A stretch of 64,000 nt of DNA from Xylanibacter rarus (GCF_001275135.1 NZ_LFQU01000013.1:1-64000); one strand, 5' to 3'; positions 54,531 to 64,000 are shown, counted from the first letter of the stretch. Numbers and translations: made by a program. Notes: generated by a model from the letters alone, not told the origin.

Positions 54531-56645
54531 ATGAAAAACATCATTTTATTTCTAACAACGCTATTGCCGTTTTCGATAGATGTTTGTGCCGTGGCTAATG
54601 AAAATAACGGCGTTGTGTCTGATTCGGCTGTCATAGACTCCATAAACCGCGACATGAGTCTCGACAACATAACTGTGGTTACATCGAGAATAAGGCAGAA
54701 GGCCAACGGATTCTCATTGAACCTGACCAACAGTAAACTCTCGGATATGTTGACCATGGACCAGATGCTGTCGCTGCTGCCTTATGTTAGCTCGACAGAC
54801 GGCTCTGTATCTATATACAACCAGGCCGCAAGCGCCATTTATATAGATGGAGTCAAGATTGTTAACCGTGAACAGCTCAAGATGCTGCGCCCGGAACTGA
54901 TAGAGCGCATAGAGGTCGACTATTTCAACAACGGCTCAGAGAGTGCGGGCAATCCCGGCGGAATAATGAGAATCTGGCTGAAACACAGAGAAAAGGGTTA
55001 TCTGATAGGCATCGGAGGCGAGACGTCGGCAAAGACAGAAAACGGATATGACGGCTACGGCTTTAAGAGTTATCAGATGGGAAGCACAGGACGGTTTACT
55101 ATATATAACGCCGTTATGTACGACAGGGGCTTGTCAAGCGAAAAATACAGAACATATACGCAGTCGGGTTCAGGCATGTCTGTGAGCGATGAAAAATATA
55201 TGAACAATTCTAACACCTTCGGCGACTGGCTCAGCATCACAGCCGACGCTGGACATAACCGGCAGGTGGGAATAACGGCCGGCGTGTCATATCTCAGAAA
55301 CAAGGGTACGCTTGGGGCCGACATAAACGAGACAGCTGAAGGGCAGACGGCTGATTACGGCACCGTTACGTGGAGGCCGCAGACCAACCTTACGCTGAAC
55401 GGAACGGCATTCTACAACTGGAAGATAAACGACAGAGGATCGAACCTTAATGTCACGGCCGACTACCTTTGGTACAAGAGAAACCGTGAAGACAACTATA
55501 ATGTGATAGCCTCGGCTGGTTTGAGGCCGGGCTATTCGCAAAATGCCGACAATTATACAAAACTGCTGCGTGTAAAGTCTACATGGCAGAACGTACAGCA
55601 GAACGGAAACACACTGACGACAGGACTTGACTATAAACTGACTGATTTTAGCGAGACAGAGCATGTGATGAGTATGCGTCAGAGCGTTACAGACCATGAG
55701 CCGGCAATATTCGCATCATATTCCGGAGCGGCAGGCAAACTGTCGTATAACGCAAACTTGAGGGTGCAGTATAACAATCTGAAAGTAACTGCCAACGGAC
55801 TGACAGATAAACGCGACTACTGGAGTCTGTGTCCTTCGGCAGTGCTGAGATATGAGCTGAGCCGCAAACACCGGCATAACGTCAGTCTTAGCTATCAGCG
55901 CACTGTCTACGGGTTGCCTTACGACGGAATAAGCACATACAGAGTGTACGACGGAGCCAACCACTACAGCATGGGAAACCCTTATCTGGATGTCCCGTCG
56001 AGACATATGGTTGACTTAAGGCTGTCGCTGTTCAACCAGTTTGACGTAAGACTCTCGTATACGAAAGAGGAAAAAAGCACATTCTATGCTGAAGAAGCTG
56101 ATCCTGACAATCCGGGAAGTACACGCTCTGTGTTGCGCAACAGCGACGGCGCAGATACGAAGATGATACTCGTACAATGGGCCAAGTATCCTACAAAGTG
56201 GTTATACTTCAAGGTTTCGGGATATGCAGCATGGGATACGTTCCGGCAGCCTGAATACGGATACAGCAACAAGTTCAGATGGTATCTGTATGCTACTTGC
56301 ACCATGTGGCTGAAACATAACTGGATTATAAACATAGACGGTGCATACGACCCGGAAAAATATTTTAACGGCGAGACTTATATGAACACTGTATGGAATG
56401 TAGGTATGACTGTTGCCAAGAGCTTCATGAAAAAGAGGCTGCAAGTAGGACTCACCGTTACGCCACCGTACACTCCGCGCGTAACAAAAGTAACCAAGAA
56501 CGACCTGGCTTACAGACGCGAGAAACTCAGTCATGGGGCCTATATAGGACTAAAGCTGTCGTACACAATATCAGGCGGAAAACTACGTCAGCGTAAGAAG
56601 GCACAGAGCATACAGCAGTATGAGGAGCAGAAGCACGACTATTGA
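54531..56645 (+). CDS. Outer-membrane beta-barrel receptor-like protein
   Basis: A 704-residue outer-membrane protein. The Met at 54531 gives the signal MKNIILFLTTLLPFSIDVCA; an earlier one at 54504 does not. A plug-like domain (about 40-150) includes LSLLPYVSSTDGSVSIY, AIYIDGVKIVNREQLKML and RIEVDYFNNGSES, typical of TonB-receptor plugs, and the rest is a barrel with alternating strands. No carboxypeptidase-like domain precedes it, and no TonB box is clear. It belongs to a Bacteroidetes barrel family close to the TonB-receptor group. No partner genes adjoin it, and its substrate is unknown. Confidence 0.75.
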   Translation: MKNIILFLTTLLPFSIDVCAVANENNGVVSDSAVIDSINRDMSLDNITVVTSRIRQKANGFSLNLTNSKLSDMLTMDQMLSLLPYVSSTDGSVSIYNQAASAIYIDGVKIVNREQLKMLRPELIERIEVDYFNNGSESAGNPGGIMRIWLKHREKGYLIGIGGETSAKTENGYDGYGFKSYQMGSTGRFTIYNAVMYDRGLSSEKYRTYTQSGSGMSVSDEKYMNNSNTFGDWLSITADAGHNRQVGITAGVSYLRNKGTLGADINETAEGQTADYGTVTWRPQTNLTLNGTAFYNWKINDRGSNLNVTADYLWYKRNREDNYNVIASAGLRPGYSQNADNYTKLLRVKSTWQNVQQNGNTLTTGLDYKLTDFSETEHVMSMRQSVTDHEPAIFASYSGAAGKLSYNANLRVQYNNLKVTANGLTDKRDYWSLCPSAVLRYELSRKHRHNVSLSYQRTVYGLPYDGISTYRVYDGANHYSMGNPYLDVPSRHMVDLRLSLFNQFDVRLSYTKEEKSTFYAEEADPDNPGSTRSVLRNSDGADTKMILVQWAKYPTKWLYFKVSGYAAWDTFRQPEYGYSNKFRWYLYATCTMWLKHNWIINIDGAYDPEKYFNGETYMNTVWNVGMTVAKSFMKKRLQVGLTVTPPYTPRVTKVTKNDLAYRREKLSHGAYIGLKLSYTISGGKLRQRKKAQSIQQYEEQKHDY

Positions 56646-56747
56646 TTTCAGTATGAATCACCATGCCATTGTGGCGTTATGTCGCTACATGAAACGTTTT
56701 GCATGAGCTGCGTGCTGTAGAGTCAGAAGTTGAATGGTATTATAATT

Positions 56748-56792
56748 ATGGCGCAACTGCGGTCTATGCCGTGGCTACGCCATTCTTTTTTC
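56748..56792. terminator. Possible terminator between OMP and recO
   Basis: ATGGCG and CGCCAT arms with an imperfectly paired interior, followed by TCTTTTTTC, between the converging OMP gene and recO. Confidence 0.45.
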
Positions 56793-56842
56793 ATTAATAA
56801 TTATTTTATAGAAGATGATGCTGTAACGGCATCTGTGTATGC

Positions 56843-57571
56843 TCAATCGGCAAACAGCTCCTTAAGCACCTGCAGCGACTTCAGCTCTGGCAGTTCGGGC
56901 ATGTGTATGCGGTAATAGCTTATTATGGTGTCCACCATCCTGTTGCGGTCAAAGTGCGACATGCGGTAAAGGTGCATCGTGGCATAGTTCATGCGCAGCA
57001 GCAGTCCTATCTTGCGCGCGTCGTCAGGACTGAGCACGTCGACGTGCATCGGCCTTTGACGGCAGAAGCAGCTGCTCCTCATGTCGAACCAGTCGCCCGG
57101 CTCGTAGTTGTCTGTATTGGGATAAAATCCGAGAAATCTCGACAGGCGCATCATGAACACAATGTGGAAGTTGGCAAAGCCCTCGCCGCATCCGTCGAGC
57201 CATCTGATGCTGTTCTCTATATATGAGAATGTGGTTGGGTCGGTCTGCTCGCGGCGTGTGGTGCAGCGCAGAAATTCGGCCATGAAGAGCGAGATGGCCG
57301 TTTTGTATGGGTTAAACGGTATCGACGTGAAGGGCACCGCTATGCGTGCGTCCTTCAGCCGCTGCAGTCTGGCGTTCTGTCTTATGTCGATGTCGGTGTC
57401 GAGAATGAACAGCGGCTGGAAGTATTGCTTCTTGAGCTTGCCCCTTGCCGATGTCGGAATCTTTATAATGCACGACGTTCTGCCGCATGTTTCGGTGAGA
57501 AAGTCAACAATCATCTGTTGCTCTCCATATTTGAACGAATGCAGCACTAAAGCCCTTGTTTTTGTTATCAT
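56843..57571 (-). CDS. recO: DNA repair protein RecO
   Basis: A 242-residue recombination mediator that, with RecR, loads RecA on SSB-coated DNA. The N-terminal OB-fold starts ITKTRALVLHSFKYGEQQMI, followed by a helical domain. Cysteines in MRSSCFCRQRPMH may be structural. The start at 57571 is the first Met. It sits divergent from the tRNA-Glu/rpsT unit. A -7-like TATTTTTG lies at 57577-57584, almost against the start codon. Confidence 0.92.
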   Translation of the reverse strand: MITKTRALVLHSFKYGEQQMIVDFLTETCGRTSCIIKIPTSARGKLKKQYFQPLFILDTDIDIRQNARLQRLKDARIAVPFTSIPFNPYKTAISLFMAEFLRCTTRREQTDPTTFSYIENSIRWLDGCGEGFANFHIVFMMRLSRFLGFYPNTDNYEPGDWFDMRSSCFCRQRPMHVDVLSPDDARKIGLLLRMNYATMHLYRMSHFDRNRMVDTIISYYRIHMPELPELKSLQVLKELFAD

Positions 57572-57624
57572 ATCTGCAAAAATACAAGAATTTTATGGTT
57601 TTTGATAAAAAAGTTGCAGAAAAA

Positions 57625-57656
57625 TTTGGAGGTTTAAAATAAAACCACTACCTTTG
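57625..57656 (+). promoter_or_regulatory. tRNA-Glu/rpsT promoter, consensus type
   Basis: TTTG (57625-57628), a 20-bp gap and TACCTTTG (57649-57656) fit the Bacteroidetes housekeeping promoter fully. Transcription should start near 57663, 13 bases before the tRNA, and may run on into rpsT. Confidence 0.8.
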
Positions 57657-57675
57657 CACCGCAAATTTATCAAAT

Positions 57676-57747
57676 GGTCCCTTCGTCTATCGGCTAGGAC
57701 GAGAGATTTTCATTCTCTAAAGAGGAGTTCGACTCTCCTAGGGACTA
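57676..57747 (+). tRNA. tRNA-Glu (anticodon TTC)
   Basis: Cloverleaf visible: acceptor GGTCCCT with AGGGACT (first pair G-U), anticodon arm AGAGA-TTTTCAT-TCTCT, T-arm AGGAG-TTCGACT-CTCCT and discriminator A. CCA is not encoded. The consensus promoter is 19 bases upstream. Confidence 0.95.
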
Positions 57748-57777
57748 CTAACAAAATAAAAAGGAATAATAACAAAG

Positions 57778-58032
57778 ATGGCAAACCACAAATCATCAGT
57801 TAAGAGAATCCGTCAGGAGAAGAAAAGAACATTGCACAATAGATATTATGCAAAGACAATGCGTAATGCAGTGCGTAAGCTGCGCGCTATAACAGACAAG
57901 GAAGAAGCTCTGAAGCTGTATCCTAGTGTACAGAAGATGCTTGATAAGCTGGCTAAGACCAATATCATCCACAAGAACAAGGCTTCTAATCTTAAGTCAA
58001 AGCTGGCGTGCCACATCAGCAAATTGGGATAA
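57778..58032 (+). CDS. rpsT: 30S ribosomal protein S20
   Basis: Primary 16S rRNA-binding protein, 84 residues, highly basic and helical: [17 protein letters not shown] at the start and [17 protein letters not shown] at the end are typical. It lies 30 bases after tRNA-Glu and is probably co-transcribed; a terminator follows at 58058. Confidence 0.97.
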   Translation: MANHKSSVKRIRQEKKRTLHNRYYAKTMRNAVRKLRAITDKEEALKLYPSVQKMLDKLAKTNIIHKNKASNLKSKLACHISKLG

Positions 58033-58057
58033 ATTAAATTATAAATAAGAGACAATA

Positions 58058-58093
58058 AGGGCTGTGATCAACAAAGATTGCAGCCTTTTTTGT
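58058..58093 (+). terminator. rpsT terminator
   Basis: GGCTG-TGATC with GATTG-CAGCC form the stem, followed by TTTTTTGTTG, 26 bases after the rpsT stop. The rest of 58094-58334 holds only the gyrB -7 box TATATTTG (58303-58310). Confidence 0.8.
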
Positions 58094-58334
58094 TGTTTGC
58101 CGGTTTGCTCCTTTCCTTTCTTGTGTTTTTATTGTTGTCATGAGCGTCATGAAGCATGGTGCATGACAGCGTGTGGCACCGCTTTGGCTGCCGTTTCGGG
58201 CTTTTGCCGTAATATTGTGGGCAAAGGTGCTTATGGTGTAGTTAAACACCGTCATTTCACTTTTTTATAGTTAAAAGCCTTCGCCGTGTCGCAGATTTTT
58301 TGTATATTTGCACGTTAATTTACATTGAAGCGAA

Positions 58335-60308
58335 ATGGCAGAAAATCAAATCAACGAGAATAATTATTCAGCCAGTAACATACAGGTGCTTGAAGGCCTT
58401 GAGGCCGTGCGCAAGCGTCCGGCAATGTACATAGGCGACATCAGCGAGAAGGGTCTTCACCACTTGGTGAACGAGACAGTGGACAACTCTATCGATGAGG
58501 CCATGGCCGGATACTGTACCCATATTGAAGTTACGATAAACGAAGACAACTCTATAACCGTGCAGGACAACGGTCGTGGTATCCCTGTGGATGAACACGA
58601 AAAACTGCATAAGTCGGCTCTTGAAGTGGTAATGACCGTGCTGCATGCGGGCGGTAAGTTCGACAAAGGCTCATACAAGGTGTCAGGAGGTCTGCACGGT
58701 GTGGGTGTGTCGTGCGTCAACGCGCTTTCTACACACATGCTGTCACAGGTGTTCCGCGACGGAAAGATATATCAGCAGGAGTATGAGAAGGGTAAGCCGC
58801 TGTATCCTGTAAAGGTGGTTGGCGAGACTGAGCTGCGCGGTACACGCCAGCAGTTCTGGCCAGACCCTACAATATTCACCACGACACTGTATAAATACGA
58901 CATAATAGCCAAGCGTATGCGCGAGCTGGCATATCTTAACGCCGGCATAAAGATTACGCTTACAGACCTTCGTCCCGACGAGGAAGGCAAGACAAGGCAG
59001 GAAGTGTTCCATGCCAAGGACGGACTGAAAGAGTTTGTGCGCTATATCGACCGTCACCGCACACATCTGTTCGATGACGTTATCTATCTGAAGACAGAGA
59101 AGCAGGGCATACCTATCGAGGTGGCTGTGATGTATAACACTGACTACAGCGAGAACATCCATTCATACGTGAACAACATCAACACCATCGAAGGCGGTAC
59201 GCATCTCGTAGGTTTCCGCATGGCGCTGACACGTACTTTGAAGAAATATGCCGACAACGACCCTGTTATATCAAAGCAGATCGAGAAGGCAAAGATAGAG
59301 ATTGCAGGCGAGGACTTCCGCGAAGGACTTACGGCCGTTATCTCGATAAAGGTGGCTGAGCCGCAGTTTGAAGGTCAGACAAAGACAAAACTGGGCAACA
59401 GCGAGGTTACCGGAGCCGTTCAGCAGGCTGTGTCAGAGGCTCTGACATATTATCTCGAGGAACATCCGAAGGAGGCAAAGCAGATATGCGACAAGGTGAT
59501 ACTGGCTGCAACGGCACGTATCGCGGCACGCAAGGCACGCGAGAGCGTTCAGCGCAAGAATCCTATGACCGGAGGCGGTCTGCCCGGAAAGCTTGCTGAC
59601 TGCTCAAACAAAGACCCGAAGGAATGCGAGATATTCCTCGTCGAGGGAGACTCGGCCGGCGGTTCTGCCAAGCAGGGACGCGACCGCTACACACAGGCCA
59701 TACTACCGCTGCGCGGAAAGATTCTTAACGTGGAGAAGGTTATGTGGCACAAGGTGTTCGAGAGCGAGTCGGTTATGAACATCATACAGAGTATAGGTGT
59801 GCGCTTCGGCGTTGACGGCGAGGACGACAAGGAGGCAAACATCGAAAAGTTGCGCTATGACAAGATTATCATAATGACCGATGCCGACGTCGATGGTTCA
59901 CACATCGACACCCTTATAATGACTCTGTTCTACCGCTTCATGCCTAAGGTTATTCAGGACGGACATCTCTATATAGCCACTCCGCCGCTTTATCTCTGCA
60001 CATATAAGAACAAGGTGAAGGAGTATTGCTATACCGACCAGCAGCGCCAGGCATTCCTCGACAAGTATGGTAACGGCGTTGACGACGGCAAGAGCATACA
60101 CACTCAGCGATATAAAGGTTTGGGTGAGATGAACCCGGAGCAGCTTTGGGAGACGACAATGAATCCCGAGACACGTCTGCTGAAACAGGTTACGATAGAG
60201 AATGCCGCAGAGGCCGACGAGATATTCTCAATGCTTATGGGCGACGACGTTGAACCGCGACGCCAGTTTATCGAGCAGAACGCCACATACGCAAACATCG
60301 ATGCTTAA
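58335..60308 (+). CDS. gyrB: DNA gyrase subunit B
   Basis: ATPase subunit of gyrase, which introduces negative supercoils in DNA. The 657-residue length fits. The GHKL ATP site is seen in VDNSIDEAMAG, DNGRGIPVD and GGLHGVGVSCVNALS, and the TOPRIM metal site in EGDSAGGSAKQGRDR and DADVDGSHI. The quinolone-region sequence LRGKILNVEK is intact. Preceded by -7 box TATATTTG at 58303-58310, 24 bases ahead of the start. It stands as a single-gene unit with its own terminator. Confidence 0.97.
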   Translation: MAENQINENNYSASNIQVLEGLEAVRKRPAMYIGDISEKGLHHLVNETVDNSIDEAMAGYCTHIEVTINEDNSITVQDNGRGIPVDEHEKLHKSALEVVMTVLHAGGKFDKGSYKVSGGLHGVGVSCVNALSTHMLSQVFRDGKIYQQEYEKGKPLYPVKVVGETELRGTRQQFWPDPTIFTTTLYKYDIIAKRMRELAYLNAGIKITLTDLRPDEEGKTRQEVFHAKDGLKEFVRYIDRHRTHLFDDVIYLKTEKQGIPIEVAVMYNTDYSENIHSYVNNINTIEGGTHLVGFRMALTRTLKKYADNDPVISKQIEKAKIEIAGEDFREGLTAVISIKVAEPQFEGQTKTKLGNSEVTGAVQQAVSEALTYYLEEHPKEAKQICDKVILAATARIAARKARESVQRKNPMTGGGLPGKLADCSNKDPKECEIFLVEGDSAGGSAKQGRDRYTQAILPLRGKILNVEKVMWHKVFESESVMNIIQSIGVRFGVDGEDDKEANIEKLRYDKIIIMTDADVDGSHIDTLIMTLFYRFMPKVIQDGHLYIATPPLYLCTYKNKVKEYCYTDQQRQAFLDKYGNGVDDGKSIHTQRYKGLGEMNPEQLWETTMNPETRLLKQVTIENAAEADEIFSMLMGDDVEPRRQFIEQNATYANIDA

Positions 60309-60333
60309 GGCGTAATAATAAATATTCAGATAT

Positions 60334-60370
60334 AATCCGTACGTAATTAGATTTTACGTGCGGATTTTTT
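60334..60370 (+). terminator. gyrB terminator
   Basis: AATCCGTACGTAA pairs with TTACGTGCGGATT (one mismatch-type wobble) around a short loop, followed by TTTTTTATT, 26 bases beyond the gyrB stop. Confidence 0.85.
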
Positions 60371-60909
60371 TATTCCTAATCTGTCATTATATCTGTCTTT
60401 CTAAACTGTAATTAGAATCCTACAGAATTTAAAGAGAATCGCTGCATGCTTTTTCGCTGCCATGATGGATATGTAAAGAAAGGGTTGATGGAAATAGAAA
60501 ACATAAAGAAGACAGAAACATCAACGTACTTGTTTTGCAAAATCATATTTTGGCAGGTCTATGACTGATTAGATTTTAATCGGCAAATTTATGGTTCCTG
60601 CTGTTGTATAGATTCTTATTTGTTCTTTTTCTTGTTTCTTTTTTTATTGCCATGGTTGTCATGTTTACATAAAAGCGGCGACAATCTTTTTTGCAAAACA
60701 ATGTTTTGTCAGAATTCATAATGATTGGTTTTTACTTTTTTTGAAATTTGTCCGGTCCCTTTATTGTGTTGTAAATCAGAATGTTATATTATATCTTAAT
60801 TTTTTTAACATTCGTGTCCGGCGTATTGTCCTGTAGAAAAAGTATAAAGATATTATTTAGATTTGTAATTTTACGCACAGATTCGTAAGTTAAACTAAAT
60901 ATTTATATT
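60371..60909. other. AT-rich intergenic region with faint palindrome words
   Basis: No gene is supported. GCAAAAT-CATAT-TTTGGCA (60537) and GCAAAAC-AATGT-TTTGTCA (60693) resemble degenerate members of the arm-loop-arm family at 35.9 and 50.1 kb, and TGTTTACATAAAAGCGGCG (60662) shares words with the 367-bp elements, but they are not at 22-bp spacing. A -7-like TAGATTTG at 60858-60865 probably serves the next gene. Confidence 0.35.
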
Positions 60910-63291
60910 ATGAAAAAAAGTATTACTATTGTTACACTTGCAGCAGCTCTTTCTGCATGTTGTGTACCTGTTGTCGGTCAGACAATTTATAAGGTGAACA
61001 CACAAATGAACCTTACGGGTGTTAACAATGACGGTGTTGCCGTTGGTTTTCCAGACCTTAATACTCCTTATTATCTGTGGAGAGCAGTTGAGAAAGGACC
61101 AAACCAGAGTGCTGAAGATCTTGAGCTTATTGGCGGTATCGGACCAGGTGATGGTATTGGAGGACATGGCCGCTTTTCAGATGACGGAAAGATTATTTCT
61201 GCTGTGACTCTTGCTGATGTATTGGTAAGTAAAGGATGGACCAATACTATTGATATGCCTACGGTTCAAATAAAAGATATGTATCTTACTACTCCGGACG
61301 TTTTGTTCTATGGTGTTGCTGTGGGTGTTGACACAGAGACAGGTAACAGCGTTGTGTTGCGTACCGTTAACGAAGGTGAGGTTTGGAAGATATACGATAA
61401 TAATTGTATACAGAACGGTCTGAAGCAGGGAGCAATAAATACTTTCTCTGTATTTTATAGAGGATGTATTCTCTTGGGTGGTGATAACGGATTGTTCTAT
61501 CAGGGCAACCTGGGCAACCAGTGGTTGAATGAAGCAGATCCGCGTCCTGAAGGTCTTACTAAAAACGTGAAGAGTTATCATGCTATCAACTTTATTGATG
61601 CGGCACCTTATTGCGGAGTTATTGCCGTTGAGTATGAGGACGGAACGGCAGGCGTATGGCAATGCGATAATGGTGAGGGCATTTATACTACGGGTATTTC
61701 GTTTACGGATGTAACAGAAGGTGTCAAAGGCCTCACAGGTATGCCAACGAGCATAGTCAATGACGGTACAAATTTCTATATGGCAACGAATGACGGAAAT
61801 GTCTATAAGTCTACAGACAACGGCAAGACTTGGGAAAGCATCTATTATGGTGGAAGTAATGCCAAGTTTACCAAAATAGCCGTTTCAGGTGAAGGCAAAC
61901 TTGCAGCTGTGTGTGGTAATGGCAATGTCTATATTTGTACAGACGGAAGCTCTTATTGGGAACGTAGGCACGTAGACGACGGAAGCGGAGATTATAAGTG
62001 GTATACCGTAGCTTTTGATGGAGAGAAACTTGTTGTGGCAGGAGCCGATGGCCAAATATATTCTTCAGAAGACTATGGAGAGACTTGGGTGAATGAAGGA
62101 GAAGAACTTGGTGTCAGTTCAGACATTTATGCTATTAATCAAACATCTACAGCCTTAATGGTAGGAGGTACTGACGGATGTCTTATGCGCAAGCCTGTGG
62201 CAGAAACAAAGAATGGCGCAATATCTTCTCTTTATGACATGGAAACACAAGAATGGACACCGCTGAAGAGTACGGGTTATGTAAATGATATTTCTTTTGG
62301 TTCACCGTATGATATTTCTGGAGATGGTAAATATGTAGTAGGTTTGGCGCCGTGGAAAGAGTCTGATGGAGGATTCCGTAGTCATGCTACGGTATGGAGT
62401 ACAGAAACAGGTGTGCCTGTTGACCTTGGAACACGTGTTGAATACAGGGCAACCCGCGCTAATGGTGCAAGTTATGACGGAAGTGTCGTTGTAGGATGGC
62501 AGGACTTTTTGGGACCTTGGTATGCTTCTGTATGGCGCAAAGGTGCAGACGGGTATACTCAGGAATTTATATATAGTCATGAAGGTGTATCAGAGGAGGA
62601 TATAAATTTTAAAGATGAAACAAGTCTAATGGAGAATCTTGCCCTTGAACTGAGATGTGTATCTTCAGACGGTAAATGGCTAGGCGGTAAAGGTGGCGAG
62701 GCTTCTATAATAAAGAATCCGTATATTTATAGTATTGAAACCGGTATTGTAGAGCTTACAGACAATGGTGTCGGCGGAACTGTGTCTGACATTAATAATG
62801 AAGGTGATATCGCTATTGGCTGGTATGGCACAGGCGAGAGCGGCTGGATATGGACAAAGGAAGACGGTATCATGGATATCAATGACTTTGCAAGAAATGT
62901 GCTTGGTGCAGAGTATACCGGTACGTTGTGTTCGGCTTACGACATGTCGCCTAACGGACGCTTTGTGATAGGTTATGGTATGGAAGGCCAGAATGTATTC
63001 GGTTATATGCTTGACCTTAAGCAGTGGCTTGAGGATCGTGAGCAGGGTACAGGTATAGCTGACGTTACCGTATATCCTAACCCCGCAACGGACGAACTTC
63101 ATATTGATATGCTTAGTGACGGCAACGCCCATGTTAATCTATACGATCTTACCGGCCGTAAGGTTTATAGCAGCAAGGTGACAGACACAAGCAATGTTGT
63201 AAACATATCTTCGGTTAAGAATGGTATCTATGTGCTGGAGGTCCAGGCCGGAAACGCACGTAAGACAATGAAGTTCCAGGTGAAACATTAA
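60910..63291 (+). CDS. T9SS-exported propeller protein with HAF-like repeats
   Basis: A 793-residue secreted protein. After a signal peptide (IVTLAAALSACCVPVVGQ) come BNR/sialidase-type Asp-box motifs (KSTDNGKTWESI, SSEDYGETWVNEG), marking a beta-propeller to about residue 440. A second half has repeats of the HAF type (DISGDGKYVVGL, NGASYDGSVVVGW, SSDGKWLGGKG, NNEGDIAIGW, SPNGRFVIGY). The last 80 residues (VTVYPNPATDELHI ... LYDLTGRKVY ... MKFQVKH) are a classic T9SS sorting domain. No sialidase Arg triad is evident, so Asp boxes are structural. Probably a cell-surface binding protein. Confidence 0.85.
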   Translation: MKKSITIVTLAAALSACCVPVVGQTIYKVNTQMNLTGVNNDGVAVGFPDLNTPYYLWRAVEKGPNQSAEDLELIGGIGPGDGIGGHGRFSDDGKIISAVTLADVLVSKGWTNTIDMPTVQIKDMYLTTPDVLFYGVAVGVDTETGNSVVLRTVNEGEVWKIYDNNCIQNGLKQGAINTFSVFYRGCILLGGDNGLFYQGNLGNQWLNEADPRPEGLTKNVKSYHAINFIDAAPYCGVIAVEYEDGTAGVWQCDNGEGIYTTGISFTDVTEGVKGLTGMPTSIVNDGTNFYMATNDGNVYKSTDNGKTWESIYYGGSNAKFTKIAVSGEGKLAAVCGNGNVYICTDGSSYWERRHVDDGSGDYKWYTVAFDGEKLVVAGADGQIYSSEDYGETWVNEGEELGVSSDIYAINQTSTALMVGGTDGCLMRKPVAETKNGAISSLYDMETQEWTPLKSTGYVNDISFGSPYDISGDGKYVVGLAPWKESDGGFRSHATVWSTETGVPVDLGTRVEYRATRANGASYDGSVVVGWQDFLGPWYASVWRKGADGYTQEFIYSHEGVSEEDINFKDETSLMENLALELRCVSSDGKWLGGKGGEASIIKNPYIYSIETGIVELTDNGVGGTVSDINNEGDIAIGWYGTGESGWIWTKEDGIMDINDFARNVLGAEYTGTLCSAYDMSPNGRFVIGYGMEGQNVFGYMLDLKQWLEDREQGTGIADVTVYPNPATDELHIDMLSDGNAHVNLYDLTGRKVYSSKVTDTSNVVNISSVKNGIYVLEVQAGNARKTMKFQVKH

Positions 63292-63328
63292 TGTGTTTTT
63301 ATAACCAACCTTTTTATTCATAATCACT

Positions 63329-63363
63329 GCGCCTCAAACTGTCAATAATACAGTTTGAGGCGC
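63329..63363. terminator. Bidirectional terminator
   Basis: A perfect 13-bp stem (GCGCCTCAAACTG with CAGTTTGAGGCGC) around a 9-nt loop, followed by TTATTTTTC on the plus strand, between converging genes. Confidence 0.88.
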
Positions 63364-63383
63364 TTATTTTTCTTGCGTGTATA

Positions 63384-64000
63384 TTACAGTGTTCCTATCT
63401 CTTCGCCTTCGCGGTGTATGTAGAGAAACTTAGTGCCGCGGAATTCTGCCTCTTTGCCGAAGGTCATGGCCTTCTCTCTTGCCGGCGGGAAGTGCATAGG
63501 TGCCATATAGGTTGTCTTTATCGTCTGAATCCATTGCCGTGCACCGCGTGCAAAGTCGGTGCCGAGCCGCGGGTCGACGGGGAACATGGCAAGGTCGACT
63601 GCCGGATATTCTGCTTTTATGTCGCGCAGCACAGCCATGAAGTCGCCCTCCATCTTTTTGACTTCCTGTGGAGTAGACTCATCTTCCCAGTGCCAGTTAT
63701 TCAGGTCGCCGGCGTGAAACACCTTCTTTCCGTCCGTTTCTACCATAAACGACACTCCGGCGTCGGTAGATCCGAAGGCTTTTACGCTTATCATGTCGTC
63801 GCTGTAGGTGTCGCCTCTGCGCAGAAGCACGTCAGCGTCTGTTTCTTTCGCTCTGCGGCGCCTTACTATGTCGCGCGACAGAATTATACGTTTCTGTCCG
63901 TTTGACACGTTCAGACTAAAGATTTCGGGGTTGAAGTGGTCTTCGTGAAAATGACTTGCCATGAAGTAGACGCGCTTGTCTGTGTGCTCAAGCATGTGTT
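63384..64000 (-). CDS. Metallo-beta-lactamase-fold hydrolase, 5' end missing
   Basis: The window edge cuts the beginning of this gene. The visible 203 or more residues include the metal motif HFHEDHF (HxHxDH), a later SFMVETDGKKVFHAGDLNNW with the His/Asp zinc ligands, and a C-terminal MAPMHFPPAREK, typical of UlaG/YycJ-like MBL hydrolases. The Met near 63995 lies just ahead of the motif, while family members start 40-50 residues earlier, so the true start is beyond 64000. Substrate unknown. Confidence 0.85.
   Translation of the reverse strand, partial: HMLEHTDKRVYFMASHFHEDHFNPEIFSLNVSNGQKRIILSRDIVRRRRAKETDADVLLRRGDTYSDDMISVKAFGSTDAGVSFMVETDGKKVFHAGDLNNWHWEDESTPQEVKKMEGDFMAVLRDIKAEYPAVDLAMFPVDPRLGTDFARGARQWIQTIKTTYMAPMHFPPAREKAMTFGKEAEFRGTKFLYIHREGEEIGTL

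Noticed and set aside
1-64000. Insertion sequence, prophage or integrative element
   Set aside because: No transposase, integrase, phage structural or conjugation gene was found on either strand.

Overview
The window reads as a chromosomal segment of a Bacteroidales bacterium, most likely in or near Prevotellaceae. Several independent signals agree: C-terminal type IX secretion (T9SS) sorting domains, a GLPGLI-family protein beside an outer-membrane barrel receptor, Bacteroidetes-type promoters (TTTG, 19-20 bp gap, TANNTTTG), glycine-lipid acyltransferases of the GlsA/GlsB type, and a dut-TPR-DUF4292-EnvC block. This is inference from gene families; no 16S gene or database search was available. 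No phage, transposase, plasmid or CRISPR genes were seen.

Layout. 0.3-3.4 kb: gpmI (glycolysis) and a divergent, frameshifted GH43 glycosidase. 3.5-12.7 kb: three leftward genes for secreted surface proteins with T9SS-like tails (M6 metalloprotease, thioredoxin-fold Omp28-like protein, 1.5k-residue fibronectin-III/adhesin protein). 13.4-15.0 kb: a membrane TPR-HTH regulator, frameshifted. 15.6-25.2 kb (leftward): the first half of the division and cell wall (dcw) cluster, mraZ-rsmH-ftsL-ftsI-murE-mraY-murD-ftsW, with a clear MraZ-type operator. 25.4-36 kb: a second TPR-HTH lipoprotein regulator, a small OMP, the acyltransferase pair, a membrane-bound winged-helix regulator divergent from GLPGLI/OMP genes. 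36-42.4 kb: dgt and dut (opposite strands, both lowering unwanted nucleotides), then TPR lipoprotein, DUF4292 lipoprotein, EnvC-like LytM protein. 42.7-49.4 kb (rightward): the second dcw half, murG-murC-ftsQ-ftsA-ftsZ, then yqeY. 49.4-52.1 kb: dense repeats and a locus of small membrane proteins I do not recognise. 52.2-64 kb: GH29 fucosidase, a large OMP, recO, tRNA-Glu, rpsT, gyrB, a T9SS-exported propeller protein, and a truncated metallo-beta-lactamase-fold gene.

The most unusual signal is non-coding. Five intergenic sites carry units built as 7-nt arm, 5-nt loop, 7-nt arm, 3-nt spacer, repeating at exactly 22 bp (about two DNA turns). Three are clean arrays (13.1, 35.9, 50.1 kb). Two lie inside a pair of ungapped, diverged 367-bp elements in opposite orientation (28.2 and 53.8 kb). 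I know of no named family with this layout.

Four genes (GH43, Omp28-like, TPR-HTH, ftsW) are broken by five frameshifts, each repaired by adding one base to a homopolymer. Because ftsW is normally essential, sequencing or assembly error is the best explanation for most of them; the C tract in the Omp28-like gene deserves a phase-variation check.
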